From Halalkalibacter alkalisediminis (GTDB lineage: Bacteria; Bacillota; Bacilli; Bacillales; Bacillaceae_D), in assembly GCF_028610705.1 (NCBI RefSeq), contig NZ_JAQQWT010000024.1, positions 1 to 46,911 on the forward strand: 46,911 nt of DNA. The letters run 5' to 3'. Shown piece by piece: positions 1-8,097 of this stretch. The translations under genes were made by a program, and so were the position numbers. The notes under the pieces are model-generated. The model did not search any database. It was not told the origin of the DNA and saw only the letters and a program-made list of their open reading frames with translations. How positions within the stretch are numbered: position 1 is the first letter of the stretch; every line of letters begins with the position of its first letter.

Positions 1-293
1 CTTCCTCCTGTTTCGCGCCCAATAACACTGACGATTTCTTCTCGATGTTCTTTTAAGTAGTCGGCTGCTTTGTGCAACACTTCTCTTCGCTCTTCCACTG
101 TACATTTTGCCCATTGTTTCTGAGCCGCTTTAGCCTTATCAAAAGCTTCTTCTATTTGTTTAGATGTAGCCAATTGAATCGTTGTAATAAGAGAGTTATC
201 GTAAGGATTAACGATATCATAAGAACGTTCGCTACCTCCCTTAACCCATTGACCATTAATAAAACTTTTGTTTAATTCTTCATAGTTTTGCAT
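1..293 (-). CDS. NAD(P)-dependent aldehyde dehydrogenase, N-terminal part (cut by window edge)
   Basis: The reverse strand reads 97 residues from an ATG at 293. The opening has the aldehyde dehydrogenase N-terminus: FINGQWV, a stretch IVNPYDNSLI, a helix rich in A/K/E (EEAFDKAKAAQKQWA), then ERREVLHKAADYL. The catalytic Cys and Glu lie beyond the left edge, so they cannot be checked. The family oxidises aldehydes to carboxylates with NAD(P)+. Next to a ring-hydroxylating dioxygenase it probably handles an aromatic aldehyde such as benzaldehyde or vanillin, but the substrate is inference. A perfect cre match lies 60 bp upstream, and a 17-mer shared with the dioxygenase promoter lies 31 bp upstream. 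It may be its own transcript, since 162 bp separate it from the beta-subunit gene. Confidence 0.85.
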   Translation of the reverse strand, partial: MQNYEELNKSFINGQWVKGGSERSYDIVNPYDNSLITTIQLATSKQIEEAFDKAKAAQKQWAKCTVEERREVLHKAADYLKEHREEIVSVIGRETGG

Positions 294-323
294 GTATCGC
301 ACTCCTCATAAAGTGAATTAGGA

Positions 324-340
324 TCATATTTTGAACTAAC
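324..340. promoter_or_regulatory. Candidate IclR operator, copy 1
   Basis: The 17-mer TCATATTTTGAACTAAC recurs with one mismatch at 2375-2391 before the dioxygenase operon. Both contain a TCA-N5-TGA inverted core. The adjacent IclR regulator is the natural ligand, by inference. Confidence 0.5.
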
Positions 341-352
341 TACCCCAAAATT

Positions 353-366
353 TGTAAACGTTTACA
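353..366. promoter_or_regulatory. cre (CcpA) site upstream of the aldehyde dehydrogenase gene
   Basis: TGTAAACGTTTACA is a perfect 14-bp palindrome and fits every fixed position of the Bacillus cre consensus TGWNANCGNTNWCA. It lies 60 bp before the start codon, where CcpA binding would repress transcription. Binding itself is inference. Confidence 0.65.
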
Positions 367-455
367 TTCATCATAACGTTACAGGTTTTACTTTGAAAGA
401 AGGTCGTTCCTGTAGGTGCAACACTCAGAAAAATTATTCATTTTATTATAAGAAT

Positions 456-980
456 CTATAGAAACATACTCATATTCATAGTTGTAATGACTGATTGATC
501 GGGAATAATCGTGCGCGAAGTCACTTTCCAGTCTCCATTGACTTGTTTTATAATGTCATTTCGCTGGCCAAACATTTCCTCTATATCAATCGTTGAGCCT
601 CTACTTCTTTTAAATAAAAAATAACTTCGAACACGATATTCATTGGTTTGATCACCTGGTTCAATCATTACGTTGGAAATAAAATGACGTTGACGTGTTG
701 CTGGATTCTCGACCCAAGCAGATTTTGTATAGAGTCTAAGAACCCTAGTACGTAGAGAGGCCTTCGTTTCTTCATAAAACGCAGAGTCAACTGAGATGTT
801 ATCGATATTAACCCCTTCGACCGTTTCACGTAAAGGCATTTTATACTCAATCTCATCCGATAATAAATCCAACCATTCCTTGTACATACGATTATCTAAA
901 TAGTAAGCTTCTTGATATAGGAGATTCGTAATCTCTTCTTTTATCTCAAGAGAAACCTTTGATTTCACCTCGTTACTCAT
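456..980 (-). CDS. Aromatic-ring-hydroxylating dioxygenase, beta subunit
   Basis: This is the small, non-catalytic subunit of a Rieske non-heme iron oxygenase, a cone-fold protein that packs against the alpha subunits in an alpha3beta3 assembly. The start is taken at the ATG at 980 (MSNEVKSK), which follows an AAAGGAGG ribosome binding site; a longer frame to 1028 lacks such a site. The resulting 174 residues match the usual length of about 160-180. Family features are the N-terminal QEAYYLDNRMYKEWLDLL helix, ISVDSAFYEE, and the ERDGDWKV-like ending (QVNGDWKVTSRTIIPDQ). The start overlaps the alpha-subunit stop as ATGA, so the two are translationally coupled and probably made in equal amounts. 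Confidence 0.9.
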   Translation of the reverse strand: MSNEVKSKVSLEIKEEITNLLYQEAYYLDNRMYKEWLDLLSDEIEYKMPLRETVEGVNIDNISVDSAFYEETKASLRTRVLRLYTKSAWVENPATRQRHFISNVMIEPGDQTNEYRVRSYFLFKRSRGSTIDIEEMFGQRNDIIKQVNGDWKVTSRTIIPDQSVITTMNMSMFL

Positions 981-2329
981 TTGCTTTCCTCCTTTACAGA
1001 GTTGTTTGCTGTTAGTAAATCTAGCCAATGCTCGTGCATTCTTCTTGATAAAGCATCACAGTATGTGGTTGGATACGCAACACCTGGTCCAGGGAAAGTT
1101 TCATCTTGCTTAACATGACTAAATCCCATTAAATAGTTGCTGACATTATTGTAATTTAACTCTTTATCGCGCATCATCGAGGCTCCGCTTACTTCTACAA
1201 TTCGTGCCCATGTTTCCGTGTCATCTTGCTCAAGCGTTCCTGTTGGACCAAACGAACCAAGATACCCTCTGTATGCATCTGCTTTATATTCTTCTGGAGC
1301 AGCCTTGTCAATCATAAACCAACACCAAACTTCTACTTTGTCAGGACCAAGTGGTCGCCAAACTCTAAAATTAAGATAGTTGTGTAAATGTCCTTCCGTT
1401 CCATGGATCGGGCTCACAAAAGACAGATTCGGATAAACGCCTCCTACAAAAACGGTAACTCTTTCTAATATATCCGCTTGTTCAAGCGTCAAATTACGCT
1501 GAAACATCGGCCACATCGATTGAGGCATTCCTTGGAACTCTGATCTTGAACGACCTGTTTTGGATGTAATCACATTAATTCCATGCGCATTCTTCATCAC
1601 AACTTGATGGCCATAACCTGCATAAAGAGGGTCTTCTGGACTGATTCCCATCTCAACCGTAGATCTATGGGTCGTTTGGACATGATAAGGGTCCGCTGCA
1701 AAGTTCTCCGCTGTTGATTTCCAATTCGCTTTTGCCACCCAGCGTTGCGGTAGGCCTATGACCTCCATTCCACCATCACTTCTTCCTAGCATCATATCAA
1801 AATACCATTTCATTTCCCCTAAATAGTCTTCTAAAGTCTCTGCATGAGGATCGAGACAACCAAATATCATGCCACGGTAATTTTCTAATCTAGGAATTTC
1901 ACGCAAGCCCCACTCGTCTTTACACATTTCCTCTCCATACACTTTGTTACCAGCAACAATCCCAACCAACTTGCCATCTAAGTTATAGCTCCAACCATGA
2001 TAAGGACATGTAAATGTTTTCTTTTTCCCTCGGTCAGCTGTACATAGTTGAGTCCCGCGGTGCGTACAGGAGTTCAAATACGCTTTGATTTGTTTCTTGC
2101 TGTCTTTCACGAGTAAAATGGGGTCATTCACCATCCACCTTGTTACATAGCTGCCCGTCTCCTTTAATTCCGTTTCATGACCTAGAAACTGCCATGTCTT
2201 TCCAAATACTTTCTCCTTTTCGAGTTCATAGATATCTGGATCTGTAATCACCCATTGAGGTAGCAACCCTTCTAACATTTTATCCTTTAGTTGTTGAATA
2301 AGCTTTTCATCTAACTCTCTCTTGATCAT
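977..2329 (-). CDS. Aromatic-ring-hydroxylating dioxygenase, alpha (catalytic) subunit
   Basis: Rieske oxygenase large subunit, 450 residues from the ATG at 2329, which has GAGGGG upstream; a GTG at 2353 is possible but lacks a site. The Rieske [2Fe-2S] ligands are C88-x-H90 and C108-x2-H111. The mononuclear iron site is in the N202 to H221 helix region (ENFAADPYH, H216, H221), with the third ligand probably D370 in LEQDDTETW. All catalytic ligands are present, so it should be active. It inserts O2 into an aromatic ring or a related substrate using electrons from a reductase/ferredoxin. No electron-transfer gene is visible in this window, so that partner must be encoded beyond the left edge or elsewhere. 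The substrate cannot be read from sequence. A cre-like site and a candidate IclR operator lie just upstream. Confidence 0.93.
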   Translation of the reverse strand: MIKRELDEKLIQQLKDKMLEGLLPQWVITDPDIYELEKEKVFGKTWQFLGHETELKETGSYVTRWMVNDPILLVKDSKKQIKAYLNSCTHRGTQLCTADRGKKKTFTCPYHGWSYNLDGKLVGIVAGNKVYGEEMCKDEWGLREIPRLENYRGMIFGCLDPHAETLEDYLGEMKWYFDMMLGRSDGGMEVIGLPQRWVAKANWKSTAENFAADPYHVQTTHRSTVEMGISPEDPLYAGYGHQVVMKNAHGINVITSKTGRSRSEFQGMPQSMWPMFQRNLTLEQADILERVTVFVGGVYPNLSFVSPIHGTEGHLHNYLNFRVWRPLGPDKVEVWCWFMIDKAAPEEYKADAYRGYLGSFGPTGTLEQDDTETWARIVEVSGASMMRDKELNYNNVSNYLMGFSHVKQDETFPGPGVAYPTTYCDALSRRMHEHWLDLLTANNSVKEESK

Positions 2330-2358
2330 TAAAAGTCCCCTCTCTTTAAACACACATT

Positions 2359-2372
2359 CTAAAGCGCTTACA
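2359..2372. promoter_or_regulatory. cre-like site upstream of the dioxygenase operon
   Basis: CTAAAGCGCTTACA matches the cre consensus at all fixed positions except the first two and contains the central AAGCGCTT. It lies 30 bp upstream of the dioxygenase alpha start. Confidence 0.45.
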
Positions 2373-2374
2373 AT

Positions 2375-2391
2375 TCATATTGTGAACTAAC
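2375..2391. promoter_or_regulatory. Candidate IclR operator, copy 2
   Basis: TCATATTGTGAACTAAC is identical to the copy at 324-340 except for one base. A further palindrome-like TTCATAATGAA sits at 2396-2406. It lies between the IclR gene and the dioxygenase operon, directly upstream of the latter. Confidence 0.5.
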
Positions 2392-2502
2392 GGTTTTCAT
2401 AATGAACTCACAACTTAAACTTAACCAGTTTCTTCCGTTTTGTCAATATTAAATGAAAATTCAAAAATATTTTTATTTCATAAATCTATTGAACGCCGAC
2501 CA

Positions 2503-2541
2503 TAAAAAAACGAGGTGAAACCTTAATGATTTCACCTCGTT
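2503..2541 (-). terminator. Intrinsic terminator of the IclR gene
   Basis: A perfect 12-bp stem AACGAGGTGAAA / TTTCACCTCGTT (2509-2520 and 2530-2541) is followed on the minus strand by seven T residues. It separates the regulator from the dioxygenase operon. Confidence 0.85.
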
Positions 2542-2565
2542 TTAAACGCTTTTTATTCCAAAATT

Positions 2566-3348
2566 TTAAAGGGTTGATACGGATTGACCCATCTCTATTG
2601 AAATGTCTAAAGCCGCTTTTTTGATTTTTTCAATTAGCTGTTCCCGTCTATCTCCCTCCATCTTAAAAGTTGGACCAGAAATACCAATAGAAGCCACAAC
2701 CTGTTTTTTCCCTTGGAAAATAGGTGCCGCTATCGCCGTATAGCCAATAAAGGTCTCATCTTCATCGACATAAAAACCGTTGTCTCTTATTTTTATTAGC
2801 CTCTTCAGAAAAACTTGCTCGTCGGTTTCCGTTTTAGGTGTGAATGACTCAAGGGGAAAATCTTGAAGCAAATTTTGGACAAACTCTTCATCCATATAAG
2901 CAAGCAAAACAATCCCAAGTGCCCCGTTATGTATGATTCGCCTCCGCCCCACAAAATTATTTGGCTGAAGTCCTTCATCACTATCAAACCTTAGTACATA
3001 TTGGATCGTTTCCGATTGAGGTTGAGCCAGAATGACAGAATGACCTGTTTCTTCATACAATTTAAGCATAATCGGTTCAGCCTCTCTGCGGATATCGAGA
3101 TGTTCTAACACAATTCCTCCATATTCTAGTAACCTCGTCCCAAGCCGATATTGATTTGTTTTTTGATTATATTGTATAAGATAGTTACGCTCTAACGTCC
3201 ACAGTAAACGGTAAGTTGTTGTTTTAGCTAGTTTTGTTTTTTTCATAATTTCATCAATAGACAGTTCTGTTTTCTCAAAGCTAAAACAATTTAATATCTG
3301 AATAGCTCTTTCTAGTGATTGAATTGGTTCTAAATTAAGATCTCTCAT
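2566..3348 (-). CDS. IclR-family transcriptional regulator
   Basis: At 260 residues this has the family's usual length. Residues about 10-60 form the winged helix-turn-helix: SLERAIQILNCF opens the domain, SIDEIMKKTKLAKTTTYRLL is the recognition part, and LIQYN ends the wing. The remainder is the IclR effector domain, recognised from SVILAQP, GALGIVLLAY and ASIGISGPTFKM. Such proteins bind a small aromatic or organic acid and control a neighbouring catabolic operon. The gene lies between the dioxygenase and TRAP operons, with its own terminator on one side and a dctM terminator candidate on the other. It is the likely local regulator of both. Whether it activates or represses cannot be told here. 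Confidence 0.92.
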   Translation of the reverse strand: MRDLNLEPIQSLERAIQILNCFSFEKTELSIDEIMKKTKLAKTTTYRLLWTLERNYLIQYNQKTNQYRLGTRLLEYGGIVLEHLDIRREAEPIMLKLYEETGHSVILAQPQSETIQYVLRFDSDEGLQPNNFVGRRRIIHNGALGIVLLAYMDEEFVQNLLQDFPLESFTPKTETDEQVFLKRLIKIRDNGFYVDEDETFIGYTAIAAPIFQGKKQVVASIGISGPTFKMEGDRREQLIEKIKKAALDISIEMGQSVSTL

Positions 3349-3412
3349 CTTTAACCCCAGTTTCTGTATACGATTGATACTAATATTTAACCACCAATCA
3401 TCTTTATAATCA

Positions 3413-3481
3413 AATCAAAAAACCTTCTCACTATATCACCCATAATGGAAGTATTAGGTGGCTTATAATAAGGAAGGTTTT
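3413..3481 (-). terminator. Possible terminator after dctM
   Basis: AAAACCTTC (3419-3427) pairs with GAAGGTTTT (3473-3481) across a long loop that has an inner CACC/GGTG pairing. On the minus strand it ends in TTTTTTGATTT. The long loop makes it less certain than other terminators here. Confidence 0.45.
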
Positions 3482-3494
3482 ATAAAAGAATTCA

Positions 3495-4802
3495 TTAAGC
3501 TCGCGTTAGACTTGGTAGGTACGTCACAATTTCTGGGAAAATGATTAATAGAATCGTAAAGAAGATCATGACAATGACCATTGGTGCTACACCCCTAAAA
3601 ATCTTTTGAATAGGAACATCTTTCACAACACCACTAATGATGTATACACTTAGGCCAAGCGGTGGGGTGAGAACTCCAATGTTTATGACCATGACCAAAA
3701 TGATCCCAAACCATAAGCCGTCAAACCCTAACTGGGTAACCAGCGGATAAACGATTGGTAAAGTTAATACCATAATCGCAATACCTTCCATAAACATTCC
3801 TAAAATTAAATAAATGAATAAAATTAAAGCCAAGACCACAAATGGCGAAACATCAAGCGAGCCAACAAAAGAGGTTAGTTTCATAGGAATCTGACTTAAT
3901 GCTAAAAATCGACCAAAGATACTTGCCCCAATTAAAATTAAAAAGATCATAACAGACAAACGAATCGTATCATCTAAGGAAGACAATAATTTTTCCCATG
4001 TTAATTTTCGAGTAATTAACGTGACGAGAAAAGCTCCTATTGCTCCAATTCCTCCAGCTTCTGTTGGTGTAAAAATACCTAAGTAAATCCCACCAATACT
4101 AACCATAAAAATAAGCATAAACGGCCAAATCGTCCCTAATGAACGAATTTTTTCATTAAATTTGGCTGATTCTAGCGATCTTGGTGCAATATCTGGTTTT
4201 AAGCGAACTTGTATATTAATCGTAATCATAAAAACAAGTGCTAACAAAATACCTGGAATAATACCGGCTATTAATAAAGGACCTATTGGTTCCTGCGTTA
4301 ACGCACCGTACAAAATTAAAATCACACTAGGAGGAATCAAAATACCTAAAGTTCCACCAGCAGCTACAGCCGCCGTTGACAATGACGATTTATAACGATA
4401 ATTATTCATTTCAGGGATCGCAATTCTGGCCATCGTTGCTGTTGTGGCATTGGTTGAGCCTGAAATTGCTGCAAAAATAGAACTCGCCCCAATGGTAGCA
4501 ATCGCTAAACCACCTCGTGTATGTCCTAACCATTTATCGACTGCCTTAAAAAGGTCCTGACCTAACCCTGTATTAGACATAAACATTCCCATTAATATAA
4601 ATAACGGAATGACACTTAAACTATAGGCATTAGCCGTACCAAAAGCAGCTGTTCCTAACTGAGCTAAACCAACGCTCCAATCAGTCAATAATGAGACACC
4701 AAGAAACCCCACTAAAAACAACGAGAGCCCTACGGATACATTTAAAAGAATAAGCACTAATAATAAAGCAATGCCCAATCCTCCAACTAATTCAGGACTC
4801 AT
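3495..4802 (-). CDS. dctM: TRAP transporter large permease (DctM family)
   Basis: A 435-residue integral membrane protein with about 12 hydrophobic segments, the usual size for DctM. Diagnostic stretches are PLFILMGMFMSNTGLGQDL, SGSTNATTATMARIAIPEM, GTLGILIPPSVILILYG, FTPTEAGGIGAIGA and GVLTPPLGLSVYII. It is the ion-coupled transport channel of the tripartite system, working with the small permease and the extracytoplasmic receptor. Its ATG lies inside the end of dctQ (11-bp overlap), so they are coupled. The high-affinity uptake substrate is probably a carboxylate, perhaps aromatic given the dioxygenase operon next door; that part is inference. Confidence 0.95.
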   Translation of the reverse strand: MSPELVGGLGIALLLVLILLNVSVGLSLFLVGFLGVSLLTDWSVGLAQLGTAAFGTANAYSLSVIPLFILMGMFMSNTGLGQDLFKAVDKWLGHTRGGLAIATIGASSIFAAISGSTNATTATMARIAIPEMNNYRYKSSLSTAAVAAGGTLGILIPPSVILILYGALTQEPIGPLLIAGIIPGILLALVFMITINIQVRLKPDIAPRSLESAKFNEKIRSLGTIWPFMLIFMVSIGGIYLGIFTPTEAGGIGAIGAFLVTLITRKLTWEKLLSSLDDTIRLSVMIFLILIGASIFGRFLALSQIPMKLTSFVGSLDVSPFVVLALILFIYLILGMFMEGIAIMVLTLPIVYPLVTQLGFDGLWFGIILVMVINIGVLTPPLGLSVYIISGVVKDVPIQKIFRGVAPMVIVMIFFTILLIIFPEIVTYLPSLTRA

Positions 4803-5364
4803 TTTTCCGCACCACCTTCATTACTGAATTCCACATCGTAAGCACGATAGTTAGTGCATAAAAAAGGACACCGATCGCTGCTACAATCGCAAAAATATTC
4901 ATCGGTATACCAAGGTCTCCACTCGTTTGATTACCAAATCTCCTTGAGTATTCAAACAATTGCCAAGAAGTTAAGCTAAGGAGCACTAACATAATAAGCG
5001 ATGTGATAACATTAAGAGTACTTTCAAGCTTAACAGGTAGTTTACTAGTTAGAAAATCAATAGAAATGTGCTCTTTTTTCAATTGTGTCTTACCTAAACT
5101 GAGAAAGATGACAATGACCATCGCCAACCCGGTCAATTCATAAGTTCCTGTTATAGGTTTATAAAAGAAATACCTACCTATAACATCACTTGTTGTTAGA
5201 AACATCATTAAGAAGAGAACAAGCATGGAAACTCTATGCGTCACATTATTAAGAGAATGGACAAATGCCTCAATTTTATTTGTTTTATTTTCTGAAGAAG
5301 TAGAGTTGTTGGGATCCAGAGATCCCGACAACTCCTTTTCTACTTCCTTTGCATTAGAGCTCAT
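4792..5364 (-). CDS. dctQ: TRAP transporter small permease (DctQ family)
   Basis: 190 residues from the ATG at 5364, which is preceded by GGGGTGAT; an in-frame GTG at 5373 sits inside that ribosome binding site. Four membrane helices follow a polar N-terminus of about 40 residues. Family marks are FLMMFLTTSDVIGRYFF, GTYELTGLAMVIVIFLSLG and KEHISIDFL. The small subunit anchors and stabilises the large permease and helps dock the binding protein. The N-terminal extension, rich in S, N, E and K, is somewhat longer than usual. Confidence 0.92.
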   Translation of the reverse strand: MSSNAKEVEKELSGSLDPNNSTSSENKTNKIEAFVHSLNNVTHRVSMLVLFLMMFLTTSDVIGRYFFYKPITGTYELTGLAMVIVIFLSLGKTQLKKEHISIDFLTSKLPVKLESTLNVITSLIMLVLLSLTSWQLFEYSRRFGNQTSGDLGIPMNIFAIVAAIGVLFYALTIVLTMWNSVMKVVRKNES

Positions 5365-5395
5365 TTTTATCACCCCAGAAGGATTATCATTGGTC

Positions 5396-6499
5396 TTAAT
5401 TTTCTTGCATTAATTTAAGTGCTTCATCTAAGATCGTTTGACCGTCAATCCCTTTAGATTCCATACTTGCAAGCCATTCGTCTGTCACACCTTGAGCTGC
5501 TTCTCTAAAGCGTTGTAATTCTGTTTCATCAAGTTCGATAAATTCAATTCCTGCTTCTTGTGCTTTGTTCAAAGCTTGCTCTCTTTGATAATCAAAAGCT
5601 TCACCAGAAGTTCTCGCCATTGGCTCTCCTATCATTTCTTCAATAATTGCTTGATCTTCTGCTGGAACCTTACTCCAACTGTTTTTGTTCATCGTGACAT
5701 AGAATAGAGCTGTATTGAAATTACCAATCGTTACGTAATCAACAACATCATATAGATTAAAATCAGCTAGTGCGGCTACTGGAAGCACCCCTCCATCAAT
5801 AACTCCCCGTTGCATCGAATCGTAGATCTCTGGTGCAGGCATCGAAACTGGTGTTGCTCCCCAAGATTCAATCATTTTTCCGCCCTCAACTGAAGGAGTT
5901 CTTAATCGTAAGCCTTTTAAATCTTCTAAACTAGTGACCTGTTTGCCACTTGTGATAATGGCATATGGGTCAGCAGCATGAACCCAGAACAATTTTACAT
6001 CATCGTATTCAGCTTGAATCTCTGGGAACGTATCATGTAACTTTTGCGCAATGACACTTAATTTAGCTGCATCGCCTTCTGCTAAAAATGGCAATTGCAT
6101 GACAGAATGAACTTCCCATTTCCCAGCGTTATACCCTTGTAGCCCCCAACCTGCATCCATAATACCTGTAACAATATTATCAAACGTTTCAGCAGGAGAT
6201 CCTAATGCTCCACCTGGGTAGATCTGAAAATTAATTCGACCATCTGTTGCTTCAGCCACTTCCTCACTAAAAGGTCTCATTGACATCGAATCTTGAACAT
6301 GATCTTGTGAATTCATATGACCCATGCTAAATGTGACAGCTTCTTCTGCGGACGGAGTAGATTCTGTTTGTTCAGGTGTTTCTGAACTACCTTCCTCTTC
6401 ATTCATATTTGTTGAAGTAGAACCACTGCACGCTGATAAAAACAATAAAAACAAAATAACTAAACCAATAAATGGAAATTTTAAAGTAAACCCTTTCAT
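5396..6499 (-). CDS. dctP: TRAP transporter substrate-binding lipoprotein (DctP family)
   Basis: A 367-residue extracellular receptor. The N-terminus has a lipoprotein signal (LFLLFLSAC, acylated Cys at about residue 24), then a low-complexity S/E/T/P linker, as expected in a Gram-positive bacterium. The DctP fold is recognised from TFSMGHMNSQDHV, ALGSPAETFDNIVTGIMDAGW and the ligand-contact stretch DLKGLRLRTPSVEGGKM, where the conserved Arg normally binds the substrate carboxylate. It is the first gene of dctP-dctQ-dctM, with 31 bp between dctP and dctQ. A cre-like site lies about 53 bp upstream. The substrate is unknown, but the conserved Arg region favours a carboxylate. Confidence 0.94.
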   Translation of the reverse strand: MKGFTLKFPFIGLVILFLLFLSACSGSTSTNMNEEEGSSETPEQTESTPSAEEAVTFSMGHMNSQDHVQDSMSMRPFSEEVAEATDGRINFQIYPGGALGSPAETFDNIVTGIMDAGWGLQGYNAGKWEVHSVMQLPFLAEGDAAKLSVIAQKLHDTFPEIQAEYDDVKLFWVHAADPYAIITSGKQVTSLEDLKGLRLRTPSVEGGKMIESWGATPVSMPAPEIYDSMQRGVIDGGVLPVAALADFNLYDVVDYVTIGNFNTALFYVTMNKNSWSKVPAEDQAIIEEMIGEPMARTSGEAFDYQREQALNKAQEAGIEFIELDETELQRFREAAQGVTDEWLASMESKGIDGQTILDEALKLMQEN

Positions 6500-6900
6500 A
6501 ATTTAATTCCCCCTAAATTTTTTTATGAACAAAAAGAAAACGAGACACTTCATTAAGCGCTTACATACCTCCTTTTAGAAAAAAAATCTCGTGGGTGTCT
6601 GATTAAATTTGAATTTTCATTAATTTCTAATCCGATTGTAATATGGGTTTATTATCAAAACAACTGATCTGTGCCGTTATATGCAACACAATATTTTTTT
6701 TGTGAAATAAAAGAACTTATCTATGGAGGTTACTCATCCGAAGAACTGTCCAAGTTTATCGCAATGTTTCGTTCTCCTTATCTGATTCAATCCCTCAAAG
6801 CGAACTCATTCAGTAATTCATAAACTTCATGTAGGAAATAGTCCATTTATCTAGAATTTATAAAGTATATATAGTAGCTAATTTAGATGGAGGAAAAAAC
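6500..6900. other. Divergent intergenic region with cre-like site
   Basis: These 401 bp separate the divergent dctPQM operon and the reductase gene. A cre-like ATTAAGCGCTTACA sits at 6552-6565 (12 of 14 consensus positions). An AT-rich stretch TATATATAG near 6866 could be a -10 region for the reductase. No gene or RNA was recognised. Confidence 0.5.
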
Positions 6901-7827
6901 ATGATAAGAAAAGTTTCACTAATTGGACTAGGAGGAATAGGAGCTGCTTATGCAAGCAGGTTGCATAAAATGGATCCAACCTGCCTACAAGTTATAGCAA
7001 ATGAAGAAAGAATTCATCGTTATCAAGAACATGGGGTCACGGTGAATGGGGAGCGTTACGATTTTAATTATAAGACGCCTTTTGATGAAACGGAACCTGC
7101 CGATCTTCTTCTGATCTCAGTCAAATATGACGGACTTGATCAAGCTTTAGAGGGCGTTCAAAATCACGTTGGTCAAAATACCATCATCATGTCTTTAATG
7201 AACGGCATTGCCAGTGAAGACATAATTGCTGAGCAATTTGGCAGTGATCAGATTTTGCATGCTATGTGCGTCGCGATTGATGCCCTTCGAACGGGGACAT
7301 CAATCACGTTTACAAACATTGGTAGAATCTGTTTTGGAGACACAAAAAACGCTACCGTATCCCAAAAAATCGACAGCGTCAAAGAACTATTTGATCGGGC
7401 ATCCGTACCATATGAAGTTCCGGAAGACATTCTCCATTCAATGTGGTGGAAATTTATGATTAATGTTGGAGTCAATCAAACGTCTGCGATATTGAATGCA
7501 CCTTATAAAGTGTTTCAGCAAATACCAGAATCGAGGGAATTAATGAGTTCAGCTATGAAAGAAGTTGTTCATTTAGCGCAAAAAAAGGGGATTCAGTTGT
7601 CTAAAGGTGATTTAAACAAATTCGAAAAAATTTTGTTAGAAGACTTGTCTCCCGAAGGAAAAACGTCAATGCTTCAAGACATCGAAGCAGGTCGAAAAAC
7701 AGAAGTCGATTATTTAGCTGGAACCGTAAGTAAATTAGGCCAAGAACTCCAAGTTCCCACACCTATTAATGACATGTTTTATCAAATTATTAAAGTGATA
7801 GAAAAGAAGAATATCCACTTTTCTTAA
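6901..7827 (+). CDS. Ketopantoate reductase family (PanE/ApbA-like) NADPH-dependent reductase
   Basis: A 308-residue protein with an N-terminal Rossmann domain (G-L-G-G-I-G at residues 9-14) and an all-helical C-terminal domain. The catalytic Lys-Asn pair corresponds to K184 and N188 in KFMIN. S256 and E268 occupy the places of the ketopantoate-binding Ser and Glu. It therefore looks able to reduce a 2-keto acid to a 2-hydroxy acid with NADPH. Bacillaceae usually carry a housekeeping PanE elsewhere, and this copy is divergent from a TRAP operon. A catabolic role on another keto acid is a reasonable alternative to pantothenate synthesis. TGGAGGAAAAAAC precedes the ATG. Confidence 0.88.
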   Translation: MIRKVSLIGLGGIGAAYASRLHKMDPTCLQVIANEERIHRYQEHGVTVNGERYDFNYKTPFDETEPADLLLISVKYDGLDQALEGVQNHVGQNTIIMSLMNGIASEDIIAEQFGSDQILHAMCVAIDALRTGTSITFTNIGRICFGDTKNATVSQKIDSVKELFDRASVPYEVPEDILHSMWWKFMINVGVNQTSAILNAPYKVFQQIPESRELMSSAMKEVVHLAQKKGIQLSKGDLNKFEKILLEDLSPEGKTSMLQDIEAGRKTEVDYLAGTVSKLGQELQVPTPINDMFYQIIKVIEKKNIHFS

Positions 7828-8097
7828 TAGACGAGTTTCCAATAAAAAGACAAAAGACCAAATTAAATTAGGTTTGCTCTTTCATGTATGTAGCAAACTC
7901 TGAGTACGTGGGCGGTATCTGTTCCATTATAATGAAGATAACCGTTATTTTTAAGTGCCTTCCGGATATAGGTTCCTCTCTTTTCTGATACAGTTGCCTT
8001 TCCTCACCCATTTACATGAATAGCTGCATAGTATCCGGTCACCGGCGATGACCTTGATTTTCAACGAAAATAAGAGATCTGATGTCCGCGACAGACT
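7828..8097. other. Intergenic region with possible dispersed-repeat fragment
   Basis: No ORF of note. It contains an inverted GGTCA-N7-TGACC (8037-8053) and a GC-richer end with GATGTCCGCGACAG (8081-8094) unlike its AT-rich surroundings. This may be part of a dispersed intergenic repeat. No second copy is present in this window. Confidence 0.3.

Noticed and set aside
668-856. 62-codon ORF inside the dioxygenase beta subunit
   Set aside because: It is a shifted frame of a well-supported gene.
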